Of a stretch of DNA of 64,000 nt, positions 10,311 through 20,469 are shown piece after piece (within the stretch, counting starts at the first letter, position 1; every line of letters starts with the position of its first letter). The DNA lies in assembly GCA_964035015.1 (NCBI GenBank), contig OZ036014.1, positions 5,922,495 to 5,986,494 of the forward strand, in the 5' to 3' direction. Made by a program: the position numbers and the translations under genes. This DNA comes from Corallium rubrum (lineage: Eukaryota; Cnidaria; Anthozoa; Scleralcyonacea; Coralliidae). The notes under the pieces were generated by a model. It was not told the origin of the DNA, did no database searches, and saw only the letters and a list, made by a program, of their open reading frames with translations.

Positions 10311-10387
10311 CTACAGGCGTGCAAGGGGGGAATCGAAAGTCAATCCTGTTTTGTCGCCAAGCGAAGCAAAATAGCTTAAATACTTAC

Positions 10388-10487
10388 GGTTCCTGGTGGA
10401 AGAGAAGGCCATTACTTGGCTCTTGTCCAAGGAAATTGTTCCAAAGATAACTAAAAGCACGATCATTTTTGGCAGACACATATTCAT
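10388..10487 (-). CDS. Signal-peptide exon of gene 1
   Basis: The ATG at 10487 opens 33 codons plus one base before donor AACC|GTAAGT. The peptide starts MNMCLPKMIVLLVIFG. A short basic N-terminus and hydrophobic core are followed by ISLDKSQVMAFSSTRN, as expected for a cleavable signal peptide. It ends in phase 1, exactly the entry phase of the IgGFc exon at 7012. Near-identical exons at 20948-21047 and 60238-60337 keep the ATG, frame length and donor, which supports coding function. Confidence 0.75.
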
Positions 10488-10551
10488 AGTAGTCAAAAAC
10501 GTCTTCGTCGCTACGATCTCAGAGACTTCACAGTAAGATCCACGACGTGGC

Positions 10552-10616
10552 AAACTGAGTATAAAAGAATTCTTAATGAATTCTTAAATCTTAATGAAGA
10601 ATTCTTATACTAAGGT
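10552..10616 (-). promoter_or_regulatory. Candidate core promoter of gene 1
   Basis: Upstream of the signal exon the minus strand has TATA-like tataagaattcttc and tttatactc within AAGAATTCTT-type palindromes. The arrangement recurs at 21120-21175 and, shortened, at 60413-60446. Further upstream are CCAAT-like gattggctgat and gattggttcgcgg (10968-11110). Start sites are not determined. Confidence 0.35.
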
Positions 10617-11003
10617 CATGTCGCGTAATGCATTTGCATAGCGTTTTTATATTGTTCTCGGTCTTCAGGGGAGCAGAAAACAATGGCCTCATTACCTGAA
10701 ACAATATGAAAGCGCTAGGGAAACGTATGCGTGTGGATGGGGTCTATAATACAGTCGCTTAGTGCACCTAGTGGAAACACCGTCCCTCAAAACATGTTCT
10801 ATTTCAACAAAAGTTTTCCTTAAGTTGGAAACAAAACATATTATGTTTCCCTTCAATACGTACATGTTTGTGCTCTTAGCCAATCACGTCTTGCCAATCG
10901 CAACGGTGTCAATTTGAACATGTTTTGAACATGTTTTGACCAGCAGTGTTTCCGCTCGCGGGCCCTGTGATTGGCTGATGTATATTTGGCACAGTATATT
11001 TAT

Positions 11004-11115
11004 TGTATATTTGATTTGATTGGTTCGCGGTATATTGTATATTGTATATATTGTATATTTATATATTGTATATATAAATATATATTGTATATTTGATTTG
11101 ATTGGTTCGCGGTAC
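11004..11115. repeat. Tandem duplication of CCAAT-containing promoter segment
   Basis: The string atatttgatttgattggttc, then gcggta, occurs twice (about 11008 and 11090), separated by a (tatatt)-rich stretch. The second array unit (21480-21520) has only one copy. Confidence 0.7.
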
Positions 11116-11494
11116 ACAGGCGTTTGTGGGGACGTCCTCTGAAAACACCCAGGGGGGGAGGCTAACAACTGTCTTGATCGTAAATATGTTCACCTATTTG
11201 AAGTGTGCACCACATTCAGGATTCGATCAATCAGTATCTTTTAGCTAAGCAGACGCCGTACTTTGCCAGTAGTCCTAGTGAACGTCTGACCCAGGCGTCT
11301 TGTTTTTCAAAAAATGCTAGCTGCAGTTGTAAAGAAGCCTTTACTAAAGGAAGAACTGCTCTTGAATGAAGAGGGATCGCATTATATTTTTAAAAATACT
11401 CTAAAACACGTAATTTCTGGGTCAAATGGTTTTAACGAACCAATAAGGTTAAAGGATTAATAATTATGTGAGATATCAATGACAATAGACTTAC

Positions 11495-11541
11495 GTTTCG
11501 CTTTCGATATTCTTGGGCTCGCAACGTCTTTCAGTCTTTCT
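11495..11541 (-). other. Possible terminal exon of gene 2 (exon Y, copy 2)
   Basis: A 47-nt block lies between acceptor cctttgttttag and donor GAAAC|GTAAGT. Entered in phase 1 from the last linker micro-exon it would add KKD and stop. Identical in layout to 21890-21936. It could instead be a 5' UTR exon of gene 1. Confidence 0.35.
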
Positions 11542-11745
11542 CTAAAACAAAGGAATCCGTTTGCATATCAATTAATATCGTCCTTGCATGTTCCTTATGC
11601 AACGCCAAAAACATTAACTCAGTATTTTCACGTCTTAGGGACGACCTCAACTCGTAAAAAGATGAGAACTTTCTTGAAAAATGTGAAATTAAGATTTTTA
11701 ATACTGTACCACATAGAATTTTTGAGAACTTTTTAAAATCAATAT

Positions 11746-11893
11746 CGAAATGTAATGCAGAGCAATGCAGTGTAATGTAATGTAATGGAATGGAAATCCT
11801 TGGAAAATTCTTGAAAATTTTCAAGAATTTTCCAAGGATTTCCGGCATTACATTACATTACACTGCATTGCTTTGCATTACATTACATTACAT
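11746..11893. repeat. Long inverted repeat with perfect 52-bp palindromic core
   Basis: 11792-11843 is a perfect palindrome (arms ggaaatccttggaaaattct, then tgaaaa). Flanking text atgcagagcaatgcag is mirrored at the right with one change. The right arm runs straight into an (ATTAC)n array. A second copy is at 22145-22285. Confidence 0.95.
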
Positions 11894-11970
11894 TACATTA
11901 CATTACATTACATTACATTACATTACATTACATTACATTACATTACATTACATTACATCACATCACACCA
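11844..11970. repeat. (ATTAC)n pentanucleotide array
   Basis: About 20 attac units grade into acatc/acacc. On the minus strand it follows the degenerate micro-exon 11996-12039. Confidence 0.95.
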
Positions 11971-11995
11971 CATGACATTTCACCATACAATATAC

Positions 11996-12039
11996 GTGAA
12001 CGAGATGAGATGGTTTAACCGTAGCAGGAACGACAGACG
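11996..12039 (-). pseudogene. Degenerate linker micro-exon (gene 2)
   Basis: It resembles the 39-nt micro-exons (acceptor cgtatatag, SVVPATVKPSH) but is 44 nt and the donor is GTATAT instead of GTAAGT. It would not preserve phase. A matching block is at 22461-22504. Confidence 0.5.
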
Positions 12040-12092
12040 CTATATACGGAAAAAATAAACAAAATAATTAATTACAATTTCAAAACAATGCT

Positions 12093-12155
12093 GTTTTAGG
12101 GTCTTAGTTTTGTACTAGTCTAGTGCAAAACTATAAAACGCTAAAACATTGTTTT
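12093..12155. repeat. Hairpin with tagttttgtactagtct centre
   Basis: Inverted arms gttttagggtctta / ataaaacgctaaaac surround gtactagtctagtgc. Copies are at 16952-17010, 17312-17372 and 22556-22618. A likely small MITE remnant linked to the micro-exon. Confidence 0.6.
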
Positions 12156-12425
12156 GAAAAACGAAATTTAACATGATAAAATGAAAGATCTGTTCCCGCT
12201 TATGATCTTAAACCTGATCTTAGCCATCCTCTTCAATTCTAGTAAAGAAAAAGAAAAAAAACGCTAAAAACAAGCAAACTAAACTAGTTAACTAATCCTT
12301 TGTCAAAATCCTCATACCTCTGTCACTGAGATGTTAAAATACCTGTGCAACAAAATTTTCAAGTTGGAGAAAATAACATTAAAGTAAAGTTTGAAGTAAA
12401 GTTTGGGAAAAACCCATTTTACATG

Positions 12426-13205
12426 CACCTCTATGTCATTGAGTTGTGCAAATTGTGAGATTTTGCAAACATGTTAATCTAGAGTTAGCAAAAATTTTAC
12501 AACCTCTATGTCACTGAGTTGTGCAAATTGTGAGATTTTACAAACATGTTAACATAGAGTTGCTAAAAATTTTACAACTTCTATGTTACTGAGTTGCTTA
12601 TATTGTGAGATTTTGCAAACATGTTAACACAGAGTTATTAAAAATTTTACAACCTCTATGTCACTGAGTTGTACAAATTGTGAGATTTTGCAAACATGTT
12701 AACATAGAAATATCAAAAATTTTACAACCTCTATGTCACTGAGTTGTGCAAATTGTGAGATTTTGCAAACATGTTAACATAGAAGGATCAAAAATTTTAC
12801 AACTTCTATGTCACTCAGTTGTGCAAATTGTGAGATTTTGCAAACATGTTAACATAGAAATATCAAAAATTTTACAACCTCTATGTCACTGAGTTATGCA
12901 AATGGTGAGATTTTGCAAACATGTTAACATAGAGGCATTGTATCAAAAATTTTACAAGCTCTATGTCACTGAGTTATGCAAATTGTGAGATTTTGCAAAC
13001 ATGTTAACATAGAAGGATAAAAAATTTTACAACTTCTATGTCACTGAGTTGTGCAAATTGTGAGATTTTGCTAACATGTTAACATAGAAGTATTGTATCA
13101 AACATTTTACAAGCTCTATGTCACTGAGTTATGCAAATTGTGAGATTTTGCAAACATGTTAACATAGAGGTATTGTATCAAACATTTTACAACCTCTATG
13201 TAATT
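12426..13205. repeat. ~76-bp minisatellite, about ten copies
   Basis: Units read roughly ctatgtcactgagttgtgca, then aattgtgagattttgc, aaacatgttaacatag and a variable spacer with attttacaa. Each unit has inverted ends (ctatgt / acatag). The homologous array at 22890-24045 has more copies, so copy number differs between gene units. Confidence 0.95.
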
Positions 13206-13254
13206 GAGTAATACTTCTTAATCCAAAATGTACACAAAATTGTTACAGACTTAC

Positions 13255-13296
13255 TTGAACGAGATGGTTTAATCGTGGTAAAGACGGTGGGAGAAG
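13255..13296 (-). CDS. Linker micro-exon, 42 nt (gene 2)
   Basis: Acceptor cgtgtacag and donor TCAA|GTAAGT bound 14 codons read in phase 1-1: SPTVFTTIKPSRS. Ser/Thr/Pro content suits a flexible, possibly O-glycosylated linker. The block, its splice sites and its phase recur at 14345, 24103, 25157, 30695, 41166, 42192, 52227 and 53252. Confidence 0.55.
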
Positions 13297-13362
13297 CTGT
13301 ACACGTAAAAAATAAATTTAAATTAAAACCAAAAAAACAATGATTTAATTGAAATGTCTGTA

Positions 13363-13480
<118 letters not shown>

Positions 13481-14344
13481 AGTTATAATCTTGAACCTGA
13501 ACTCACAACTATGATCTTTGAAGTAAACTTATCAAATCATTAATAATTCATGAAGACAATTTAAAAGAAATGAATGTTTACTCAATATCTGTAAATCTCA
13601 TGCAGATGCGTCCAATTTGCATAAACATTCTCCTCAATTTACTTATCTAAATTCACTCCAACTTGAAAAATGGTTTGAAAACATGGCTATTTAGATGCGT
13701 CCATTTGATAAGTACGATAAAGCATTCGCAGCCGATCTGTATGTGATTTACTACAGCTCCCTTGCAACTCGCCTTGCAAATTAGATACAGTTCAGCTGTT
13801 CATGCTTTATCTAGCTATTACATATAGACCACTTTCATAAAGGCCTTCACTTTAAATATTATTTCATGTGCGTCTAAATGAACATTTTTGGCATCGTTAT
13901 GAAGCAAAGGTTCTTTTGAATCTGCGTACAAACGAGGTCAGAAAGGCTTATTAAGATGCACACAAAAGAATATTCAAATTAATCGCCATTATTAAAGTGG
14001 TCTATAGATCTTATCAACACAATTTTGTATTCATTTACGTGAATTTAAATAAACCTTTTGAGATTCTTTCTTCTGAAAAAAAAACTCCTTTAAATTATAA
14101 AAAAAATAAACTAAAATTAAATGCACATAAAAATATTATAAATTCAAAAAATACCATAAGTTTATTAATTTATAAAAAGAATAAATAGAATTATATAACA
14201 AAATACCAAAGAAGTGAAATAAAATGAAATGAGTGAACTGGAAATGAACCTGCCGCTGGAATTAGAATGAATTAAATCTAATTAAACTAAGAATTATCTA
14301 ATATTTCTTAATCCAAAATGTACACAAACTTGTTACAGACTTAC

Positions 14345-14386
14345 TTGAACGACATGATTTACTCGTGGTAAAGATGGGGGGAGAAG
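14345..14386 (-). CDS. Linker micro-exon, 42 nt (gene 2)
   Basis: Acceptor acatgtag, donor TCAA|GTAAGT, phase 1-1. It reads SPPIFTTSKSCRS. It carries a cysteine, as does the copy at 25157-25198; the others have proline there. It is the first linker after the IgGFc exon 15264-16508. Confidence 0.55.
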
Positions 14387-14545
14387 CTACACATGTAAAA
14401 AATAAATTGAAATTTAAAACCCCAAAAAACAATGTTTTAAAGTACGAAGTTTAAGTTAATAAAATTGAAAGGTCTGTTGTTGTTTATGAGTTATGATCTT
14501 GAACCTGAACTCACAACTATGATCTTTTAAGCACTATTTATAAAA

Positions 14546-14950
14546 CATGAGCAGCACTGTTTTATCAGATTTAAAACACGAGGCGATAGCCGAGTGTTTT
14601 AGATCTGATAAAACACGTACTGCGAATGTCTTAAATAACTTCAAAGACGACTAATTTGGTAAGTTCATTGGCGTAGTAAGTTTGAAAAATAACATTGTCC
14701 AAGCCGAGAAAATCAAAGAAAAAGTTTATGTAAATCAGGAAGTTTCTTTATCAGATTTTTACTGTCATAAACTTTAGCTTTGATTTTCTCGGCTTAGACA
14801 ACATTATTTTTCAAACTTACTACGCCAATGAACTTACCAAATTGGTCGTCCTTGAAGCTATTTAAAACATTCGCAGTACGTGTTTTATCAGATCTAAAAC
14901 ACTCGGCTATCGCATCGTGTTTTAAATCTGATAAAACACTGCTGCTCATG
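14546..14950. mobile_element. ~405-bp hairpin MITE (copy 1)
   Basis: The arms start catgagcagcactgttttat and return as cactgctgctcatg; they pair over most of the element. Copies are at 25356-25722 and 30892-31239. Its presence next to IgGFc exons 2, 3 and 4 but not 1, 5 and 6 marks a subfamily. No coding. Confidence 0.85.
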
Positions 14951-15029
14951 CGTTATCTATTAGTTAAATTATGACTTTCAATTATAAAGTAATTTTAAAA
15001 ACTGTAAGTTTGTCTTACTGATTAAAACG

Positions 15030-15170
15030 GCACCTCACCTCACGTCACGTACCTCACTTTACGTCACTCCACCCCACCCCACCCCACCTCCAATTCAATC
15101 ACTTCATCTCACTTCACCTCACTTCACTTCCTCTCACCTTACGTCATGTCACGTCACCTCCTTCCCTTCC
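15030..15170. repeat. CACCT/CTCAC-rich low-complexity tract
   Basis: Imperfect pentamers of cacct, cctca and ccacc. On the minus strand this lies just inside the intron after the IgGFc exon. Similar tracts are at 25802, 31318, 42700 and 53760. Confidence 0.85.
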
Positions 15171-15263
15171 TATCCTGCTGGTGGTGGTAATGTCGTCGTT
15201 GTTGGTGTTGGTGTTGGTGTTGTTGCTACAGTTGTCTACCGGAATAAACAAATAATGACTTAC

Positions 15264-16508
15264 CGGGATTAACATCTGTTAAGGCAAATCCTCCAGGATA
15301 ACCATAAGATCCAGAACTTCCCCACCCAAAGACCAACAACCCAAATCTTATTCCGCTTGAAGAATGATATATATTGACAATATCGTAGCCAGGCACATTG
15401 AGAACTGCCCAGGTGTACTCAGTTCCACTGATTCTTTGCCATTGTAAGCCAGTGATTTGACTTCCGTTCATTACTAAACCATTCTTATACGACTCTTTTA
15501 TGAGCAAAGTAATTGAGTCAGCGTATGCTGATCCACCAGGAAAGACAACGTGATAGTGAGAAAGGAACTGTCCAACTGAAGGAAGGACTATAATTGAAGG
15601 ATCTGCATAATTTCCATTAATGTATTCTGCTCTTGTATATTGAACAACTTGACATGGCTTACTACAGTTGACGGAAGAAGCCAAATCGACTCTAAGATCA
15701 ATTTCCTTGAATTCTCCAGACGAAAGAACATCTTCTCCATATGCACTGCGCACAACCGTATTGTTTTCATAAGCAAAAATTCGAAACAGGTCCCCAGTAT
15801 TTCTGTTCATTGTTCCTGTTGATGCAAGGATAAACTCTTTACCCCAGTTTCGTACTGGTAACAGTAACGCAGCTACATGGTCACAAGCGCCAGCCGATCC
15901 AACGTTGATACATGTGTCACCTGATATGACAGAAATCGGTTTATTTGTAACAATAATTGTTCCAGATAGGTCGTAGGAATGCTTAATGTGAAATGTTTCT
16001 AATTTTTGAAGGTTAACACAAAGAGAGTTTCCTCTGTAGTATGAAATCCCACGGTACACTACGGTTCCAGTAGTACTCAGCCTTATACAAATTTTAGTTT
16101 CATCATTTCCCGAAATTATACCAATGTTTGAATGCCTGGTTGGCTTATATGATGCCACTACATACACAGTGCCAAGTGCATCTGTAGGTAATGCAAGATA
16201 TGCATCTGCAGTATCCTGTGCATGGTTTAAACAAATAATAGCAACATCTTTTGTAGAATTTATCTCGATTCCTTTTCTTTCAATATTTGTACCTTGCATT
16301 CTTAACGAAACTGGTGGTTTATACTCGATAACCTGCCCAGCTTTAACAGAGGAATTAAATAGTACATTATCTGATGTAGCTGCTCTGATGGTCACAGTGG
16401 TATCAAAAATAGCAACAATTGATATTTGAAGAAAGCCACTAGTTTGGTAAGAAGGATGTTGCTCGGTGAATCCTATGACAAAATGCTTTCCATATTGGCT
16501 TCCTTCAT
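15264..16508 (-). CDS. IgGFc-binding N-terminal domain exon 2 (gene 2)
   Basis: A 1245-nt phase 1-1 exon from acceptor atattttatag to donor CCCG|GTAAGT. It encodes the full domain: EQHPSYQTSGFLQ near the start, VAIICLNHAQDTADAYLALP, GTIIVTNKPISVISGDTC, CDHVAALLLPVRNWGKEF, then VLPSVGQFLSHYHVVFPGG and SYGYPGGFALTDVN at the end. Compared with exon 1 it has a short insertion (NVGSAGACDH). Upstream lie two 39-nt micro-exons and the signal exon at 20948-21047; downstream are linker micro-exons. If the donor were skipped the frame would stop after VYSGRQL. Confidence 0.9.
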
Positions 16509-16589
16509 CTATAAAATATTAAAATGTGTTGGCTTAAATACGAAAATAAAAACTCTGAAAAAATCTGTCAAAACATTAGGCCCGTTCAC

Positions 16590-16650
16590 ACTATAGCGGA
16601 TAACTTTTGCGCCCGTGCCTCTCATCCAAAGTTAAGCCCGGTTAGACGGG
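16590..16650 (+). ncRNA. Truncated 5S rRNA-derived SINE head
   Basis: It keeps ctctcatccaaagttaagcc, then cggttagacggg, and is cut at a pentanucleotide array before the box C region. Confidence 0.45.
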
Positions 16651-16857
16651 CTTTACATTACATTACTTTACATTGCATTGCATTGCATGGCGTGGCGTGG
16701 CGTGGCGTTACATTGCGTTGCGTTGCGTTGCGTTGCGTTGCGTTGCATTGCATTGCATTACATTGCATTGCATTACACCACACCACACCACACCACACCA
16801 CACCACACCACACCACACCACATCACATCATTATACATTACACATTACATTTACAGA
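16651..16857. repeat. Pentanucleotide arrays (TTACA, TTGCA, TGGCG, ACACC)
   Basis: Successive blocks of cattg/catgg/cgtgg/cgttg and acacc units end at attacatttacagacttacg, directly at a micro-exon donor. Confidence 0.95.
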
Positions 16858-16862
16858 CTTAC

Positions 16863-16901
16863 GTGAACGAGATGGTTTAACCGTGGAGGGAACGAAAGAC
16901 G
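16863..16901 (-). CDS. Linker micro-exon, 39 nt (gene 2, before the domain)
   Basis: Acceptor ttttttccgtatctag is strong; donor is TTCAC|GTAAGT. In phase 1-1 it reads SFVPSTVKPSRS, related to the 42-nt linkers. Entering C plus CG gives Pro; leaving C plus AT gives His before EGSQYGK of the IgGFc exon. Identical to 17233-17271. Confidence 0.55.
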
Positions 16902-17011
16902 CTAGATACGGAAAAAAACTCGATATAATTAAAACTGACAATCCCGTTTTAGCGTCTTATTATAGTTTTGTACTAGTCTAGTAAGAAAACTATAAGACGC
17001 TAAATCATTTT

Positions 17012-17215
17012 TTTGGCATGGCATGGCATGGCATTGCCATCGGCATTGCATGGCATGGCATGGCATGGCATTGCATGGTATATTGCATTGCATTGCATTG
17101 CATTGCATTGCATTGCATTGCATTACACCACACCACACCACACCACACCACACCACACCACACCACACCACACCACATCACATCACATCACATCACATCA
17201 TTATACATTACACAT
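17012..17215. repeat. Pentanucleotide arrays (CATGG, CATTG, ACACC, ACATC)
   Basis: Second copy of the array series, again ending at the micro-exon donor. Confidence 0.95.
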
Positions 17216-17232
17216 TACATTTACAGACTTAC

Positions 17233-17271
17233 GTGAACGAGATGGTTTAACCGTGGAGGGAACGAAAGACG
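17233..17271 (-). CDS. Linker micro-exon, 39 nt (gene 2, duplicate)
   Basis: Same sequence, splice sites and phase as 16863-16901. It joins to the signal exon (ending in C) or to its twin without changing frame. Confidence 0.5.
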
Positions 17272-17379
17272 CTAGATACGGAAAAAAACTCGATATAATT
17301 AAAACTGACAATCCCGTTTTAGCGTCTTATTATAGTTTTGTACTAGTCTAGTAAAAAAACTATAAGACGCTAAATCATT

Positions 17380-17690
17380 CTTTTGAAATATGAAATTTAA
17401 CATGATAAAAAGGGAAAGAGATAAAAAATAACTCAGCATGCATACTAACTATAGAATCACAGTAGAAAAAAAGGGGAAATCATAATTGGGAAACATGACC
17501 ATTCCAACACAAAAATTCCCATAGGAAAATCTAACTGCTGTTGACTGCACTGCATGGCATTGCAGAAGAAAGTAATAGAAAGAGCTAAGAATCCTGGTAT
17601 AATATAATAATTTTTCTGAAAATAAAATTAAACAAGAGAAGAACATTTAGAAACTGCATACCTCCACCAGCGGGTTATTAAAACGTCAGT
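17380..17690. other. Intron sequence, nothing recognised
   Basis: AT-rich, no coding or structural feature supported. Confidence 0.4.
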
Positions 17691-17807
17691 TTAAAGTGCC
17701 TATGAAACCAAATTAAGTTTGTCTTGTTTGAAAGAACACTTAAAATACTAGAGTACATATTTTGCAGTTTTTCGTTTCCTTGCTTCGTTCTCGAGATATT
17801 TCAGTTT

Positions 17808-18193
17808 ATATAAATAAGTTTTGTGGAAACACCACGTAAAATATTTCTTTGCTAAGCTTTCGGCCTGTTGACTCAGGCCTTCATCAGAGCAATGACAACA
17901 AGTTGTTTGCTCACGTCATTTATAAACTAAGCAACTGATCAATTAAATCACGTAAGAATACAATGGCGTATCACGTTAATTTTATTAATTAGAAAACAAA
18001 ATCAAGAATGTTCTCCGAATAGGGAACGCCACGTGCTATTTAATGGCTGTCCCTCCTGAGAAATAGTGTGATGTTTTGCGATCTCAATGGATTCTCTTGT
18101 TCTTCGCGTGAAGTATTGCTTGTCGCTGGCTAAGGGTGATGACTCTTCCCACTTAACACGATGGTCATACTTCCAAGCCTGTTTAAAGAATTA
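17808..18193 (-). mobile_element. Penelope-like element 3' fragment, 12-bp target duplication
   Basis: ATATTTCAGTTT flanks it exactly (17796-17807 and 18194-18205). The minus strand begins with an open frame ending at 18002 and then a noncoding 3' end. The 3' end contains a hammerhead-like core (17852-17887): CTGATGA, a 6-bp stem AGGCCTG/CAGGCC, then GAAA. Hammerhead motifs are known from Penelope-like elements, which supports the assignment. Confidence 0.65.
18002..18190 (-). pseudogene. C-terminal end of a Penelope-like ORF
   Basis: About 62 codons with FKQAWKYDHRVKWEES, then YFTRRTRESIEIAKHHT, ending STWRSLFGEHS and TGA. The RESIEIAKHHT stretch resembles the end of the GIY-YIG region of Penelope-like proteins. 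5' truncated; not functional. Confidence 0.55.
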
Positions 18194-18574
18194 ATATTTC
18201 AGTTTGTTGGATATGCAAATTAAACATTTTGACATCACACGTGCGTAATGAGTTATCGAAAAAGTTATATATCTTTTCTATTATCAAATAAAATAATCAC
18301 TTGAAGATCTACATGTTTAGTGTTGTGGGCGAAACACATCCACATGCTTCATTCAAATTAATTTGGTTTGATGATAATAGAAAAGATATCTAACCTTCTC
18401 CGATAGCTCATTATGCACCTACGACGTCAAAATGTTTAATTTGCATATCAAATAAACTAAAATATCTCAACAACGAAGCAAGAAAACGAAAAACTTCAAA
18501 AGATGTTACTCTATCATTTTAAGTGTTCTTTCAAATAAGACAAACTTATTTTTCATTTTATAGGCACTTTAAGT

Positions 18575-18890
18575 TACACTGTACTGGATTGCTTGCATAT
18601 CGGTTTACGTTTTATCCAATTTTTCATCAAATTAAGCTAAAATTTAATGTGTTAGTCCTTAGTTTATGATCAATCTTTCCACAAACGTTCACGAAAACCT
18701 GAGCAGTATTCTGTGAGATGAGGGTAATGAGAAAAGTATTAATGAACATGTTCCGATTACTTATTGTTTGCTTTCGAAACTAATCAATATACTCTTAACC
18801 TAGCTAGCTAAAAAAAACATTAATGAAATGCAGAATTCATAATTTTAATTACTGTTTTATTAGCCGTTGCTGCGCTGTCTGCTGCGCACA
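18575..18890. other. AT-rich stretch with retroelement-tail-like text
   Basis: caatctttccacaaacgttc, then acgaaaacctgagcagtatt, matches text at 63785-63835 near the window end. Probably an old repeat; no gene. Confidence 0.4.
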
Positions 18891-18894
18891 TGTA

Positions 18895-19004
18895 CATGTT
18901 GTTGTTGTCGTTGCTGCTACTGTTGTTGCTGTTGCAGCTATTGTTGTTGTTGGTGTTGTTATAACTAGTACTGTTGTTGTTGTTGCCGTTGTTACTGCTA
19001 TTAC

Positions 19005-19038
<34 letters not shown>

Positions 19039-19079
19039 ATTGGCGGTGGTGGTGCTGCTGGTGCTATTGTCGTTGTTGT

Positions 19080-19114
<35 letters not shown>

Positions 19115-19117
19115 TCG
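18895..19117. repeat. (GTT/GCT)n-rich trinucleotide tract
   Basis: Interrupted gtt, gct and gtc repeats. It creates long Val/Ala frames that are not genes. Confidence 0.9.
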
Positions 19118-19181
19118 GCTTTCCTATTTTTGCATAGGTTGAAATAAATCGCTTTTTTTGTCGGCCAACCAAGTTATAAAA

Positions 19182-19803
19182 CAGAGTGAAAAAGTGGTAA
19201 ACTGTCAAGAATAGTTTTGATAACAAAATACTAACATGTCGAGGGGAGCCCTTCATCAGGTTCAACTAACACTATTAATTTGTAGATAGATAGATATTGT
19301 TAGTATATTATAAGTAATATTGGGCATTTCACTCGATTTCATAGCATGTTCTAAGGATCTTGGGTGAAGGAAAATTCGAGTGTAGAATATATACATTTTA
19401 AGACCAAACCGGGACCAGTTGCGAAAAATGCAACTACACAGGCCTTCTGGCAGGAATTGAACCCACGACCTTGCGATTCTAGTGCAATGCTCTGACCACT
19501 GAGCCACGGAGGGCGTTGCCGAGAGCTTGATCGCGAGTTCTGTATATAATAAGGTGGTAATGCCAGGAGAGAATTGGGTATATTATAAGTAATATTGGTC
19601 ATTTCACTCGATTACATAGCATGTTCTATATATATTGTTAGGTCGTATAAAGTCTATAAATGTTTCCGATAGAACTGGTTAGTATTTAGAGATTTTTCTA
19701 CAAAATACAAGGGTTGAGTGTTTCGCTTGAAACGTTACTACGTTAGTATTTCGTTATCAAAACTAATCGTCGCAGTTTACCACCTTTTCACTTTTCCCTA
19801 ACA
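19182..19803. mobile_element. Inverted-repeat element with ~50-bp ends (copy 2), SINE inserted
   Basis: Same ends and centre as at 7821-8428; here the degraded hammerhead-like start reads CCTGATGAAGGGCTC on the minus strand near 19245-19260. Confidence 0.65.
19309..19627 (-). mobile_element. tRNA-derived SINE (copy 2)
   Basis: The tRNA-like head at 19441-19514 (minus) has an A-box TGGCTCAGTGGTCAGAGC and a B-box GGGTTCAATTCC. Direct repeats of about 45 bp bound it, as in copy 1. Confidence 0.8.
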
Positions 19804-20027
19804 AAATGATAGTTGTTATTGCTTGATTTGAACTAATCAAGGCGATGACGAACAACAATAGCCTTGTGTGACTACAGCTACCAGAATGCCTTGCCAGTTT
19901 CCTCTATTTATCAGAATGCTGGCAAAGCATTCTGGTTGTTGAAGTCACCCAACGCCATCGTACGTCATCGTGCAAATGGTCTATTCACCAAAAGCAGCGA
20001 TTGCAGAAACTTAATGGCGTGCCAGCC

Positions 20028-20196
20028 CACTTGAGTGCGTTTACATGTGAAATTTCCAGCTCTAGCTCCTAGCTAGGCGAGATCCCAGGTTGTATAAATA
20101 GCGAGATCTCGCCTAGGTCATGTAAACCCAAACAATTTTTGCGAGGAATTACGTTGAGAGGGGCAGGATCTCGGCAATTTAAAGAGGGCTAGCCAA
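20028..20196. mobile_element. Palindrome-rich element with GAGATCTCGCCTAGG core (copy)
   Basis: Almost identical to 8789-8974. The flank at about 20008 is the empty site of the Harbinger-like MITE. Confidence 0.6.
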
Positions 20197-20320
20197 ACAC
20201 CCCCTAAATGCCCACTAAAAAGCACTATAATGAGCCTGAGTTGGGCCAAAAACATATTTATATCCACGAACATCAACTCTATTGTTATATTATTTACTGT
20301 CTATTTCTTATGATATTCAG

Positions 20321-20469
20321 GAAGTACAGTTGCATGTAGGTGTATCAGGGACAATTTGCCCTGTACAACAATGTGTAAGTGCCAAGATTGGTGAAGTTAA
20401 TTGTGAAGACATCGATGAAGAAGATGAAAATTATTTTGAATATATAAAGATAGCTCAATTTTACTTTTG
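20321..20469 (+). other. Conserved plus-strand exon-like frame (copy 2)
   Basis: It reads EVQLHVGVSGTICPVQQC and CEDIDEEDENYFEYIKIA before TGA, with the same splice-like borders as 9081-9229. Confidence 0.3.

Larger units (their letters stand above)
16858..17351. repeat. Recent tandem duplication containing a micro-exon
   Basis: 16846-17000 and 17216-17362 are nearly identical (acagacttacgtgaacgaga and the following 130 bases, including the tagtctagta hairpin). Each is flanked by its own pentanucleotide array. Confidence 0.9.
17691..18572. mobile_element. DNA transposon remnant with TTAA duplication
   Basis: TTAA at 17691-17694 and 18569-18572 flank ends AGTGCCTAT / ATAGGCACT. Inverted homology continues for about 130 bases (ttgaaagaacacttaaaat, then cgtttccttgcttcgtt). 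TTAA targets suit piggyBac or Kolobok; no transposase is present. A 386-bp Penelope-like fragment is inserted in its left arm. Confidence 0.75.

Noticed and set aside
10552..10616. Heat-shock element upstream of the signal exon
   Set aside because: GAATTC repeats lack the nGAAnnTTCn spacing.
12426..13205. CRISPR-like array
   Set aside because: Units are contiguous ~76-bp repeats with short degenerate spacers, in an animal intron; no cas genes.
15588..15776. 62-residue minus-strand ORFs repeated in each IgGFc exon, and opposite-strand ORFs
   Set aside because: Out-of-frame shadows of the IgGFc coding exons.
16524..17351. HTTPHH / CIALHC-type ORFs
   Set aside because: Translations of pentanucleotide arrays.
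18823..19265. Val/Ala-rich and Thr-rich ORFs of 104 and 138 residues
   Set aside because: Shadow of an interrupted GTT/GCT tract, running into a repeat element.
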